DNA of 64,000 nt from CAYNJG01 sp965216885. Its GTDB lineage: Bacteria > Planctomycetota > Planctomycetia > Pirellulales > Pirellulaceae. Below the pieces are notes generated by a model. That model saw only the letters and a program-made list of their open reading frames with translations, did no database searches and had not been told where the DNA came from. Location of the stretch: the NCBI GenBank assembly GCA_965216885.1, contig OZ244208.1:682001-746000 (forward strand), read 5' to 3'. Position 1 is the first letter of the stretch. Every line of letters starts with the position of its first letter. Shown piece by piece: positions 1 to 9,731 of the stretch. The translations under genes and the position numbers were made by a program.

Positions 1-1
1 T

Positions 2-412
2 GGCAAGAGTGCGATGCGAATTCCGCCGCTGGTCGAGCGTTACTGTTTGTCGATCTGTTCGGCAGACTTCAACGACTGGGTCTGGAAGAACGCCACGACA
101 CTCTCGCCGTACAGCTACGTCTGGACGGGCGAGTACGAGATATTTGAATGGGATCTGGGCAGCACCTTCAACTACTCGGAGATGGCGGCGTTGATTGCGC
201 CACGACCGTTCATGGTCGAACGCGGGCACTTTGATGGCGTGGCGCCCGATGAACGCGTGGCGCTCGAGTTCGCGAAAGTCCGCCATCTGTATCAGGCGAA
301 GCTGGGGATTGGTGATCGTTGCGAGCTCGAGTTCTTCGTCGGTCCGCACACGATCAACGGCAAAGGAACCTTCGACTTTCTACATCGCCATTTGAACTGG
401 CCAAAACGCTGA
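2..412 (+). CDS. Alpha/beta-hydrolase (dienelactone hydrolase/acetylxylan esterase-like), C-terminal part
   Basis: The frame is open at the left edge of the window and ends at a TGA at 410-412, so only the last 136 residues are present. What is seen: GKSAMRIP just after the expected nucleophile region, the segment SADFNDWVWKN, then APRPFMVERGHFDGVA, which fits the strand carrying the catalytic acid, and GPHTINGKGTFDFLHRHL, which supplies a plausible catalytic His near the C-terminus. This layout matches the large secreted or periplasmic esterases of the dienelactone hydrolase-like group that are abundant in planctomycetes. The nucleophile elbow lies outside the window, so substrate cannot be judged. 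Confidence 0.72.
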   Translation, partial: GKSAMRIPPLVERYCLSICSADFNDWVWKNATTLSPYSYVWTGEYEIFEWDLGSTFNYSEMAALIAPRPFMVERGHFDGVAPDERVALEFAKVRHLYQAKLGIGDRCELEFFVGPHTINGKGTFDFLHRHLNWPKR

Positions 413-444
413 CTCGTTTGAAGTCACCCGTAGTTGCTCTGCTG

Positions 445-771
445 CTACCTGATGCGCCCTTTGAGAATGAGCTGCATCAGGTAGTCAAACCCCGTGGTAG
501 CTACCAACGATACGATGGGCGCGAAGGCGACCAGGCAAAAGAAGATCGTCCACAAACAGTTCTGCAATTGTCTCGAGTCCAAGTTGGATTCTTCCGGATC
601 CCGGAGCAAGGCGAGGAGCCTTAGTCCCAGGTACGGCAGGAACAGAAGAGCACACAGCGCCGGGATCGATAGCGAAACCAGAATTGCGAACGGAAAACGA
701 GACAGGTACGTCACGTAAACCATCAGGCCAGCAGTGGCGACGAACAGTGTCTTGATTGTGAATCGCGGCAT
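445..771 (-). CDS. Small hypothetical membrane protein
   Basis: A 108-residue protein if translation starts at the ATG at 769-771 (MPRFTIKTLFV). The frame stays open upstream to 894, but that extension is basic and has no family character. The N-terminus MPRFTIKTLF resembles the short leader that precedes the first membrane helix in many small planctomycete proteins. Three hydrophobic segments are visible: about residues 7-25, 29-50 and 70-92, with a charged stretch (LLRDPEESNLDSRQ) between the second and third. No enzymatic motif is visible. It converges on the hydrolase gene. Function unknown. Confidence 0.55.
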   Translation of the reverse strand: MPRFTIKTLFVATAGLMVYVTYLSRFPFAILVSLSIPALCALLFLPYLGLRLLALLRDPEESNLDSRQLQNCLWTIFFCLVAFAPIVSLVATTGFDYLMQLILKGRIR

Positions 772-935
772 TTCAGCGATACGGGCAACCTGTCGAGACG
801 GTTCACGTAAGCGTTGGCGGAACGGGAGTGAGTCCGAGCAGTTTGGTGTGGACACGGCGGTTGATCGAAGAGTGATCCACTTCCTCGACCTCATTCAGGC
901 AAGGGATGTCCAAAAAACCCGCGGGACGTCCGTGG

Positions 936-1385
936 CTACGGCCCTGCTGTTGGTAGTGGTGGTGCGGCTGGTGGCACAGCGGGGGCCGGTGCCTGAGCCA
1001 GGAACAGGACCGTGAAGACGAGGAACACATAGAGCACCATCAGAGTCAGGAAGACGATGGACGAGACGCCCAGAATTCGAATCGATTTCGCTTGTTGCTC
1101 AAGGCCCAGTAGCGTTGTCTCGGCGGTTCCCACTTTCAGGTTGTCGCCGGATTTCAAAAGCAGGATGCCCAACCAGATCGGCAGCCAGCCAACGATGACT
1201 CCCACGATCGAAAGGCAGTACAGGACGCCGATGACGATCATCGTAATTCCCAGAAAGCGACTCCATCCGGCAACGTCTCGCATGGGTTGAGTGACGGTTT
1301 GCCACGAACCAGCTTCCGTCGAAAGACTGACACTGTCCGCACCAGCCATGGGAGTGACGGGCGTTGAATATGGATTGTCAGTCAT
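936..1385 (-). CDS. Hypothetical membrane protein (DUF5362-like)
   Basis: Start chosen at the ATG at 1383-1385 (MTDNPYSTPV), because proteins opening with MxDNPYxxP are common in planctomycetes and the upstream in-frame extension is only a short basic stretch. The product is 149 residues. There is a cytoplasmic head of about 45 residues, then a helical pair (FLGITMIVIGVLYCLSIVGV and IVGWLPIWLGILLL), a loop, and a last helix (ILGVSSIVFLTLMVLYVFLV), ending in a Pro/Ala-rich tail. The pattern of two close helices, the LLKSGDNL loop and a third helix resembles small membrane proteins grouped as DUF5362, but I cannot confirm that by search. Confidence 0.6.
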   Translation of the reverse strand: MTDNPYSTPVTPMAGADSVSLSTEAGSWQTVTQPMRDVAGWSRFLGITMIVIGVLYCLSIVGVIVGWLPIWLGILLLKSGDNLKVGTAETTLLGLEQQAKSIRILGVSSIVFLTLMVLYVFLVFTVLFLAQAPAPAVPPAAPPLPTAGP

Positions 1386-1609
1386 AATTGGTTCACCAGA
1401 AGGAATCTTTGTTTTTCGATTAACCGGTCGCCGTTGCATCCGCATCGGGTTCAGCTAGATTAGCAGAAGACTGCGCGTATTATGCAAGTAGAAGACTTCG
1501 AGAAGATGACAGATCGTCCACGGCATTGAGGCGGCCGCTGTCGGGCGGAACATTTCCAGGCGTCAATTGCCGTTGAGCCTGACCCTGCATTGTGGAGCCT
1601 TGACGGCGA

Positions 1610-4600
1610 ATGTCCAAACGTCGCTATGAACCGGGTGATCGCCCCATTCCAAGTTACACGCTTGAGAAGTGGTTGGGGCAAGGCGGTTTCGGTGAGGTCT
1701 GGCAGGCCAGGGGACCGGGCGTCGATGTTGCCGTCAAGATCGTGCATGACGTTCGACGCAACGTGGGTGGCAAGGAACTGCGAGCACTGCGAACGCTACG
1801 CACCGCCGGCACTCACGCGAATCTGATTTCTCTACACGGCTATTGGTGCCTCGATCGAAGCGGAAAGGAAATTCCGCTGGACAGTGTCGAGCTGCGGAAC
1901 ACGATCTCCGAAACCGTGGCGATGGTGCCCAGCACGTTGATCGTGGTCATGGATCTCGCGGAATCCAATCTGCTGGAGCTGCTACACGACAGGCATCCGG
2001 ACGGCATTCCCGTCCAGAACCTGTTGGTGTACATGCGTGACGCGGCGCGTGGCATTGACTTTCTGAATATTGATCATGGTATTCAGCATTGTGATATCAA
2101 GCCTGCCAACATTTTTCTAAAGAGCGGCTCTGCGTTGATCGGCGATTTTGGACTCGCCAAGCTGGTCGATGAAATCCGCGAGACGGCCGCTGCTGAATCA
2201 CCGGGTTACTCGCCGCCGGAAATCGCGAATCGGGAAGGGCCTTCGACGTCCAGCGATCAGTATTCGTTGGCGATCAGTTATGTAGAACTGCGAACCGGTG
2301 AACTGCCCTACCTGGAACGCACCTTCGAAGCCGTTCACCTTGCGAAGGCCACGGGTAATCTGCAACTCGATGCGCTTCCTGCTGCCGAACGCGAGGTCGT
2401 GCGTCGTGCAACCAGCGTCAAGCCGGAGGAACGCTACGAGACCTGCAACGACTTCGTCAGTCAGTTGGATGACGCCGTCCGTGGTCCGCGCGGCACGCAG
2501 GTTCCAAACGTCATTCCGGCACAGCCAACGCAGCCTCCATCGATCAAGGGCACTTTGGTCGCGGATATGCGGGGCGCGGACATCACGAAGACGGATCCCG
2601 GGCAGGTGGCGGCAACGACGCCGTTGACAGATACCACGCAACGAGCGACCGATTCGAACTCGTCTCCACCATCGTGGGCGTCATCGTCCACTTCACAACC
2701 CAACGGGACTTCGACAGACACAGTCTCGCAAACGCAGCCGTCCGGCAATCGTAGCGTGGTGCCGGCACTGTTGGGCGTCGCTACCGTGTTGTTGATGCTC
2801 TTGCTTTCGGGCGTCGGCTACATGCTCTACGAAGACCGTGTGCTGAAGCCACGTCAGCGTGATGAGATCCGGGCTCTTCAGGACGCGGCCCGGTACGCGC
2901 AGGCGGTCGAAAAGCTGGAGCAATATGGCGATCCCTACTTCCAACGCGATCGCGTCAAGGACGAATGGTACGAGAGCATTGCCGACCGGATTTCGGCTTC
3001 ACCGGATGACAACCAGGCCGTGCGACCGGAAGTTGAAGAATTCAAGAGCTGGTTTGCAAAAGACGGAGCCAAGCTGGAGCAGTTGCTGGAGCGGAATGCG
3101 GCGGCGATTCGCCTGCAACTGCCGACCGAGCTTGCGCATGCGTTGAAGAACATTCGCACCGAAACGTCGCAGTCGCTGACGATTGCCAACAACTGGATGG
3201 AGCTTGGAGAGGACGCGGCGAACGGACAGCCACGAGCACTCCAACAGGTTTGGCAATTGAAATTGGTCGGCGTGTGGGCCAAGTCATTGCAACCCCATGC
3301 TGACTGGTCGGCACTATTCACGCAGCTAGAAGAGCTTCGAAGTGAAGGAGAAACGGCCGGCTATCTTCCGGGCGAGCAAGATTCGTTGGTCGCCGTTCTT
3401 GGCGTCATTGCGTCGGCGAAGAATCTCCAGCGTGATGACTTCCAGACCGACTTCGAGTTTCTTGATGCGTTGCAAACAGCGATCGCCGCGACGGACAACT
3501 CTTCGACCAGCGAGTGGTTCATACAAAGTGGATCGTGGGCACCGAGCGAGGTCGAACGTGGGAGACTTACCGCTGCCCGCGAGTCCCTGCGGCAACAAAT
3601 GTCGTCGCAACTTGCGGGTAACTTCGAGCCGCTGGACAAGTACGCTCCGTACTATGACTTTCTCGTCGACCAGTTCGGCTCGCAACCTGAGCATGCTCTT
3701 GGTCGCGCGCGGATGAACTGCCTGAGCGGTGATTTCGCGGGTGCGGAACGGCTGTTGGCATCGATACCTAATCCATCCGCAGAAGTCGTTGACGAACTGG
3801 GCTTGTTGCGGCTGCTCAATCAGTCGCAGTTGCCAGAATTTGAAGAGGCGATCGACGCTTCCGGGGCGCCGGACTCCATTCGTGATCGGCTGCGACGGCA
3901 AGCGGTGGAGGCGGCGTTGGCGAAAATCGACGCCGAGCCGGAGGGCTTTCGTTCTGCGAGCGTTCGCGATCTGATTGTTACTGCCGGTCGACTCAATAAT
4001 CGATTGCCGTCGGGCGTACGGTCGCAATTCAGCAATCGCATCGAGAAGTTGCAAACGGAAATCGTCGACGATCTTCGCGTCGATATCATTCGGCGTGCGG
4101 GAGAGAATGGCGACATCGATTTTGCGACGCTGCTTCAGGATTGCCAGCTCGCGAGGATCGAGCAGTCCGGTCAGCTCGTCCTGCGGTACATTCAGATCGA
4201 ATGTGAACTCGAAACGGGCGCACCGCCTGTATCACTTCCGGCGGACGAGTTGAGCGACATATATCGAAATTATGGCACCTACATTCGCAGTCGCGTCGAT
4301 TCGGCTAACGTTGATTCGGCAAGCATCGATGCACTCGCGGATGCGGCGACAACGGACTCGATGTTGGCCGCTCCGCATCGCAGGAGCAACATTGGCCGAA
4401 TGCTGGCGGAGTCGCTGGGTGAGTATTCGCCGGCGACGGGTGAATCGTTTGCCGAGTCGCCGTTGTCGATGGCAGATTCTCGTGCCGTATTGCGACGGTT
4501 GGAAGCCGCGGAAGACCTCGGCTGGTCGATGGGGGTGACTGAAAAAAGGCTATCAGCGGTTGCCAACTGGACGTCCGGCGAAGAAACGCAGGCGGCTGCA

Positions 4601-7600
4601 TTGACTCGTGAAGTCCTCCTGTCGGGAGACGCAGGAGCCGATGAGAACACGAACTCGGGCAGTAATTCCGGTGACGACTTTCTTGTCTACTCGTTGGGCC
4701 AGGCCGCCGCGCGGGAAGCGAATGTGGCGGATGCAACGTTGGTCGCCGGGCGATTTGCCCGACTTGCCATGCAGCATACCGGTCTTGCCAATACGGCCTC
4801 GCAACTCTTGAAACTGAGTACGGCCACCGCCGACATTCCGGGGCCTGATTTGCTGTCGTTCGCTCGCTTGAATCTTCTTTCTGGTGATATCGCTGGCGCG
4901 GCGAAGTACCTGAACGCGATCACCGATCCCGCGGAATTGTTGCAGATGGCGAAACGCGAGTTGTCGATGATCGACGCTGCGAACAATCATCGGCTGGAGG
5001 AGCTAAAGTCGCTGCTGGCGAAGGACGCTTCGTTGCCGCCCAGCGTCGCGGACCGCTTGCGATACGTGGCGGTCGATGCGACGTTGAAACACTTGCGCGG
5101 CATCGTCGTTCGCACGGAGGCCGAGCAGCAGCAGCTCATGAATCAGTTGGCTCTCGCCGGCGAAATGTCCGTGGGTGAAGCAGCGGCAACGGCGGGATTC
5201 GAACAGCAAATCGAGCAGATTTCGCAGCAGCACGTCGACTCGATTCGGCAGTCGGTGCTTGAACGGATTGCGACGCAGGCCCCTGACTTCGGCTCGATCT
5301 ATCAACTTTGCGGCATCGCCCGGATTGATGAAGTGGATGATCCGCGTCTGAAGTATGCACTCGCAGAATGCGAAGTGCAGGTTGGCGTGGCGCTTTCTCA
5401 GCCGCTTCCCGTTCGTCCGCTTGGTGACAATCTCGATTCGACTTTTCCGTGGCGAGCGTATGGCGAATACGTGAGATCGATTGCCAGCGAATCGTTGTCA
5501 TTGCAAAAGGCCCGACAATTGGTGGCCAGCGTGGACGTGGGTCGTGCGAATGCGCTGGGCGACGACAGACTGCAGCGAGTATCAGACGTGTTGGCGGCAA
5601 CGGCGCAGCGGCAGGCGAGTCCGACCGCGGCGGCTAATTCACGGCAACCGCCATTCGCTGCCGATCGTGTGGCGGACGTCGCTGTCCTGCTAGGCGTGGC
5701 GGATCGCCTGGGTCAGCTCAACAGGGAGCAGAACATACTGTTCATCTGTTCGATGTGGCAGTCGGCGACGAACGAGACGTTGGCGGCGACGCAAACGTGG
5801 AATGTCCTTGCCAACGGACGAGACGACTTTGCGTACCGCGATTATCTGGTGAACTCGCTGGCTCGGCATATTCCGGATTCGCGGCATCCGCAACGTGATG
5901 AGTTTGCGAGGGTGGTGGCTGGTCCGTTCGCTCGCATGGCGTTGGAATCGGATGTCGATGACAGGCAATTCAGTCGAGACTTCCTGATTCCCGCGACGGA
6001 GTTGATGGCGCGTGTCGGGGCTTCGAGGGTTCGCAGTGTTGAAGACGCTGTGGCGTTCGCACGTCTGTCGGTGCTTACTGGAAACTTTGATTCGGCGGAG
6101 ACGTTTCTGGGCAAGGCGGGTAACGATCCGGAAGCGGCAAAGGATCGGCTGATTCTGGATCAGTTTCAACGCTTCCAGCTGATGGAGTTGGAGGTTTCGC
6201 TGAACGCGGAATCCACCATGCCGAAGCGAGTGAAGACAACCTATCGGCGAAATGCGGTTCGCATCGCGGTTCAAAATGTGACTGCCGGCAACATTGGTGA
6301 TTCGCTGCAGTTGGTCAGCATCGCAAAACGTCTGACGCAAGAATTGGATCCAGTAGAAGCCCAGGCGTTCAATCGTCAGCTTGATTCGGCTGTCGAACAG
6401 CAATTGCAGACGTTTCGGCAACGCTTGTTGGAGGACGGACGGCTGGCGGCTGGCGACTACGATGAACTATTGAAGCGTTGCCGGGTCGCTCAGATCGGCC
6501 AGCAGCAGGACGCCTATTCGACGGGTCTGCAGTTCCTGCTGACGGAATGCGAACTGGAAACGAAGGCGACAAAAGTAACTCCGCCGCCGGAGTCCGCGAC
6601 CAACATCCACGAAAACTATGTGCGTGCGATTTGGGAGCATCGTTTGGGCGACCGCGATGACGGGTTCCGGTTGGCCAACGACATCTGCAAGACTTCGCCC
6701 ACGAACTACGCGAGGCTTGGCGCTCACCGGCTGAGCAAAGTTGGGGCGGTGCTCGCCGCGCGGGCGTCCGAGATGTCGACGAGCGGTGAACAGCTAACGA
6801 TGCTTGAGCAGATTCGACAGCGACCGTATGGGAATCGTGCGGTTGAAGCCGTCCGTCTCTTTGATACCAGTCGGATCGTCGGCTACACGCCAACGCGTCA
6901 GGAAACCGCACACCGTGCCGCCGCCCTGTGGGACATGCGAAACGACGGGACGGCCGCGAACCTGACGAAACAGCTGTTGGCCGACGCAGAGCAAAGCCTG
7001 CCGCATACGCCGTATCTCGTCAATTCGCTGATGCAGTTTGTGGATACCAATGTCAACGACGAAGAACTGGTGTCGTGGAGCAAGGTGCTCGCGGCTCCGT
7101 ATGCGAAGCTGGTCCGTTCGCTGCCGCAACCTGCTGAGGCGAGTGACCGGCCGGTTGCTTTCTTCAACCGCTACGTCGTCTGCGGTATTCGAGTTTGCGA
7201 CGTGCTGGAACCGCAGCGGCAGCCGCCGCAGGACCGCTCGGAAATCAGCGGGCTCTATGCATTGGGTGGCGATCTGATTCATGACTATTCGAACGCAGAC
7301 TGGGGCTACGAGCAGCGCGAGGATCTCTTCAAGCGGCAGCTTGAGCTCTACGATGCCGCTCTGAAGTTTGAGGATTCGGCGAATGGTCATTACGGTCGCG
7401 GTATCGCCAGTTATTCGTTGGGCGATCTGGACGCGGCGTTGCAGGGTGCAGAGGCGGCGCTCGACCGCGAGCCGCAAATGGCGAAGGCGCATTTCCTGCG
7501 AGCTCGAGCGCGAACGGCGCTGGCGAGAAAGCTGCCGATGGACGAGCGAAAGGCGGCTTTTGGAGATATCGTCGAGGTCTACACGACGGCTCTGAAACAG

Positions 7601-8893
7601 CAAGAAAATAGCAAGGTGCTCGAGCGACTGGTGTTGGACGGTCGTGCCCAAACACAACTGGAATTTGCGAACTGCCTCAGCGAGTTGTCGCGAGTGACGA
7701 AGGCGGACGAATCGCGGTCGATCCGTGGCTACCTTGAGGCGGCACGCAAGGACGCGAGTGCGGTGCTGAACTCCGGACCCGGCAAGGAGCACCTCAGCAC
7801 GTTCTATCGGCGACTTGGCAACATCGAGGAAGATTTTGCGTGGCTGTTGGACTCGGACTCGAAGGCCCAATATGAAAAGGCGATCGCGAATTTCGACAAG
7901 GCGCTGGAGGCGGCGGAGACTACCACGGCAAAGAGCGAATCGCTTTACCACCGAGGGCGGTGTTACGAGAAACTGGCCCGATTCCTTGACCGTACCATGA
8001 AGTCGGAAGCGAACGACAACGAGCAGCTCCTGTTGGAAAAGGAACGTGCCGTGGCGCACGCTGAAAGTGATCTGCAGGCCGCGATCGAGCTCAACGAGTC
8101 CGAGGGCGACTATTGGCGATGGCTGGGTGAAGCACGTGCGCACCTTGGGAATGAGAACGCTATTGATGCGTACAACGAGGCAATTCGGCTGGGCACGACC
8201 GATGTCGTCCCGGCCTTAAAGAAGCGAGCCAATGAGGAACGCCGGGCGGAGGACTGGATTTCGTCCGACAGAACATTCCACACCGCATTTCGGCTGTCCG
8301 GTCGTGACCAGGTCATGGCGACCGGTGTGCTAGAGAACTGGAAAGAGGGTTTCGATTCGGGCAAAGGGTACATGAACGTAGATCGCGTTCTGGCGCTGAG
8401 TGATGTATTCGACGCGGTCCTGCCGGAGGCATTGCGGGCGTTGGAGTTGGACATCAAGAACGCGATTGCGACCGAGTGTGCGAAGCTGTCCAGGGGTTTG
8501 TACTTCCCCGCCAACGACACGGACGAAGCCAGAATAGGCGATGCGCTGAAAGTCCTGGAAGTGGCACGCCGCTTCGCCACTTCACCACCGATCAAAGCGG
8601 AGGTGATGGCGACGATTGGCGAGGCTCATGTCGTGGGGGAAAACTGGAAAGAGGCAACAATTGCTCTTCGTGCCGCGACGCGGGTGTACACAATAGCGAC
8701 TGCTCCACAGCAAGATCAGATGCCCCGCATTGCGGATTGGCACTACAAACTTGGGTTTGCATTGGCCAGGTCCGGCAGCATCCCGCAGGCGAAGGCAGCT
8801 TTCCTGAAAGCGGATCAACTGCGCAGGGCCGGAAAGAACATGACGCCGAAGAACGACAGGGGCCTGAACGATATCCTGCCGAAGCTGAATTGA
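1610..8893 (+). CDS. Giant membrane-anchored Ser/Thr protein kinase with repeated helical C-terminal region
   Basis: 2,427 residues. A Hanks-type kinase domain occupies about residues 16-290: glycine loop GQGGFGEVW at 24-31, AVKIV with the ATP-binding Lys43, catalytic loop HCDIKPANIFL at 160-170, and DFG at 179-181. The usual HRD is HCD, so this is a non-RD kinase. A Ser/Thr/Pro/Gln-rich linker (about 295-380) leads to one membrane helix at about 384-406. The remaining roughly 2,000 residues should lie outside the cytoplasm. They contain three diverged copies of a roughly 390-residue helical module (about 700-1085, 1086-1480, 1485-1900), followed by TPR-like repeats to the end. The likely role is sensing or scaffolding by the external region coupled to cytoplasmic phosphorylation. 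It converges on the sigma factor gene with an 18-bp gap. Confidence 0.9.
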   Translation: MSKRRYEPGDRPIPSYTLEKWLGQGGFGEVWQARGPGVDVAVKIVHDVRRNVGGKELRALRTLRTAGTHANLISLHGYWCLDRSGKEIPLDSVELRNTISETVAMVPSTLIVVMDLAESNLLELLHDRHPDGIPVQNLLVYMRDAARGIDFLNIDHGIQHCDIKPANIFLKSGSALIGDFGLAKLVDEIRETAAAESPGYSPPEIANREGPSTSSDQYSLAISYVELRTGELPYLERTFEAVHLAKATGNLQLDALPAAEREVVRRATSVKPEERYETCNDFVSQLDDAVRGPRGTQVPNVIPAQPTQPPSIKGTLVADMRGADITKTDPGQVAATTPLTDTTQRATDSNSSPPSWASSSTSQPNGTSTDTVSQTQPSGNRSVVPALLGVATVLLMLLLSGVGYMLYEDRVLKPRQRDEIRALQDAARYAQAVEKLEQYGDPYFQRDRVKDEWYESIADRISASPDDNQAVRPEVEEFKSWFAKDGAKLEQLLERNAAAIRLQLPTELAHALKNIRTETSQSLTIANNWMELGEDAANGQPRALQQVWQLKLVGVWAKSLQPHADWSALFTQLEELRSEGETAGYLPGEQDSLVAVLGVIASAKNLQRDDFQTDFEFLDALQTAIAATDNSSTSEWFIQSGSWAPSEVERGRLTAARESLRQQMSSQLAGNFEPLDKYAPYYDFLVDQFGSQPEHALGRARMNCLSGDFAGAERLLASIPNPSAEVVDELGLLRLLNQSQLPEFEEAIDASGAPDSIRDRLRRQAVEAALAKIDAEPEGFRSASVRDLIVTAGRLNNRLPSGVRSQFSNRIEKLQTEIVDDLRVDIIRRAGENGDIDFATLLQDCQLARIEQSGQLVLRYIQIECELETGAPPVSLPADELSDIYRNYGTYIRSRVDSANVDSASIDALADAATTDSMLAAPHRRSNIGRMLAESLGEYSPATGESFAESPLSMADSRAVLRRLEAAEDLGWSMGVTEKRLSAVANWTSGEETQAAALTREVLLSGDAGADENTNSGSNSGDDFLVYSLGQAAAREANVADATLVAGRFARLAMQHTGLANTASQLLKLSTATADIPGPDLLSFARLNLLSGDIAGAAKYLNAITDPAELLQMAKRELSMIDAANNHRLEELKSLLAKDASLPPSVADRLRYVAVDATLKHLRGIVVRTEAEQQQLMNQLALAGEMSVGEAAATAGFEQQIEQISQQHVDSIRQSVLERIATQAPDFGSIYQLCGIARIDEVDDPRLKYALAECEVQVGVALSQPLPVRPLGDNLDSTFPWRAYGEYVRSIASESLSLQKARQLVASVDVGRANALGDDRLQRVSDVLAATAQRQASPTAAANSRQPPFAADRVADVAVLLGVADRLGQLNREQNILFICSMWQSATNETLAATQTWNVLANGRDDFAYRDYLVNSLARHIPDSRHPQRDEFARVVAGPFARMALESDVDDRQFSRDFLIPATELMARVGASRVRSVEDAVAFARLSVLTGNFDSAETFLGKAGNDPEAAKDRLILDQFQRFQLMELEVSLNAESTMPKRVKTTYRRNAVRIAVQNVTAGNIGDSLQLVSIAKRLTQELDPVEAQAFNRQLDSAVEQQLQTFRQRLLEDGRLAAGDYDELLKRCRVAQIGQQQDAYSTGLQFLLTECELETKATKVTPPPESATNIHENYVRAIWEHRLGDRDDGFRLANDICKTSPTNYARLGAHRLSKVGAVLAARASEMSTSGEQLTMLEQIRQRPYGNRAVEAVRLFDTSRIVGYTPTRQETAHRAAALWDMRNDGTAANLTKQLLADAEQSLPHTPYLVNSLMQFVDTNVNDEELVSWSKVLAAPYAKLVRSLPQPAEASDRPVAFFNRYVVCGIRVCDVLEPQRQPPQDRSEISGLYALGGDLIHDYSNADWGYEQREDLFKRQLELYDAALKFEDSANGHYGRGIASYSLGDLDAALQGAEAALDREPQMAKAHFLRARARTALARKLPMDERKAAFGDIVEVYTTALKQQENSKVLERLVLDGRAQTQLEFANCLSELSRVTKADESRSIRGYLEAARKDASAVLNSGPGKEHLSTFYRRLGNIEEDFAWLLDSDSKAQYEKAIANFDKALEAAETTTAKSESLYHRGRCYEKLARFLDRTMKSEANDNEQLLLEKERAVAHAESDLQAAIELNESEGDYWRWLGEARAHLGNENAIDAYNEAIRLGTTDVVPALKKRANEERRAEDWISSDRTFHTAFRLSGRDQVMATGVLENWKEGFDSGKGYMNVDRVLALSDVFDAVLPEALRALELDIKNAIATECAKLSRGLYFPANDTDEARIGDALKVLEVARRFATSPPIKAEVMATIGEAHVVGENWKEATIALRAATRVYTIATAPQQDQMPRIADWHYKLGFALARSGSIPQAKAAFLKADQLRRAGKNMTPKNDRGLNDILPKLN

Positions 8894-8911
8894 ACGGCAG
8901 CGAATCGAAGC

Positions 8912-9520
8912 CTAGTCCTGAGACTTCAGCTTCATGGTCACTTCTTCGCGGAACAGTTTGAGCACTCGAGTCTTGGCACGGTAGACGGCGGCGATTCGCA
9001 TATCCAGCACCTCGGCCACTTCCGCAGCCTTTTTGCCCGCTCGTAACATGGTGAAAGCATTCCATGTTTGTTCGGTGACGCGCGCTTTGACGAGATCCTC
9101 GCATTCGCTGAAGAGGGATCGCCGCAGTTCCAGACTCAGTTTTTCAACCAGTTCGTCTTCCAGCCCCGAATCGTTTCCCGGCACGTTGGCAAGGCGATTG
9201 ATGGCGTCAGTTCCTCCGGACGCCCGGTCCGGTTTACGCTTTCGCATGCCGTCGATGACCGAGTTGCGCGTGACCGTCGACAGCCACGCGCGAAAACTTC
9301 GTTTTGGGTTGTACTCGAAGCTGCGCATGTTGTTGAGCAGCTTGATGAGCACATCCTGAGCGGCTTCGTCGGCGTCCTCGGCCGACATCGCAAACTTCTT
9401 TCGACAGAACTGCACAATCATCGGGCGGTACTTTGCGTCAAACCGTGACCACGCGTCATGGTTCTCAGGATCCTGGACGCGGATGAGGAGAGAAACGTTG
9501 GTCGAGGACGAGTATTCCAA
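8912..9520 (-). CDS. ECF-type RNA polymerase sigma factor
   Basis: 202 residues. Region 2 is seen in WSRFDAKYRPMIVQFCRKKF followed by AEDADEAAQDVLIKL and the FRAWLSTVTRNSVIDGMRKRKPDR segment that normally contacts the -10 element. Region 4 is in the C-terminal part (TWNAFTMLRAGKKAAEVAEVLDM, then RIAAVYRAKTRVLKLFREE), the helix-turn-helix that reads the -35 element. The first usable start in the frame is a TTG at 9518-9520; an in-frame stop lies a few codons upstream and there is no ATG between. The gene is divergent from a kinase gene that carries an anti-sigma-like zinc motif, a pairing that suggests the kinase product controls this sigma factor. The control itself is inferred. Confidence 0.88.
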   Translation of the reverse strand: MEYSSSTNVSLLIRVQDPENHDAWSRFDAKYRPMIVQFCRKKFAMSAEDADEAAQDVLIKLLNNMRSFEYNPKRSFRAWLSTVTRNSVIDGMRKRKPDRASGGTDAINRLANVPGNDSGLEDELVEKLSLELRRSLFSECEDLVKARVTEQTWNAFTMLRAGKKAAEVAEVLDMRIAAVYRAKTRVLKLFREEVTMKLKSQD

Positions 9521-9731
9521 CTTGCCGACTCCAGTCTGATGCTGACCCGTTTACCGTATGGATTCGTTTGCGAACATCTTTCAGTTTCAAGACCGCGATC
9601 GCGTCAGACCGACATTCTCGTTTTACCGACCGCTATTGAAACGGGTTGTGGTTCGAAAAATGATATCCTTACGGGACCTCATCATTCTACACACCGAATC
9701 CACAATTTCGCAGTCCGACTGTATCGTTTCC

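Noticed and set aside
6794..8143. 449-codon minus-strand open frame
   Set aside because: Antisense to the giant kinase gene; composition is typical of a reverse-frame shadow in GC-rich coding DNA.
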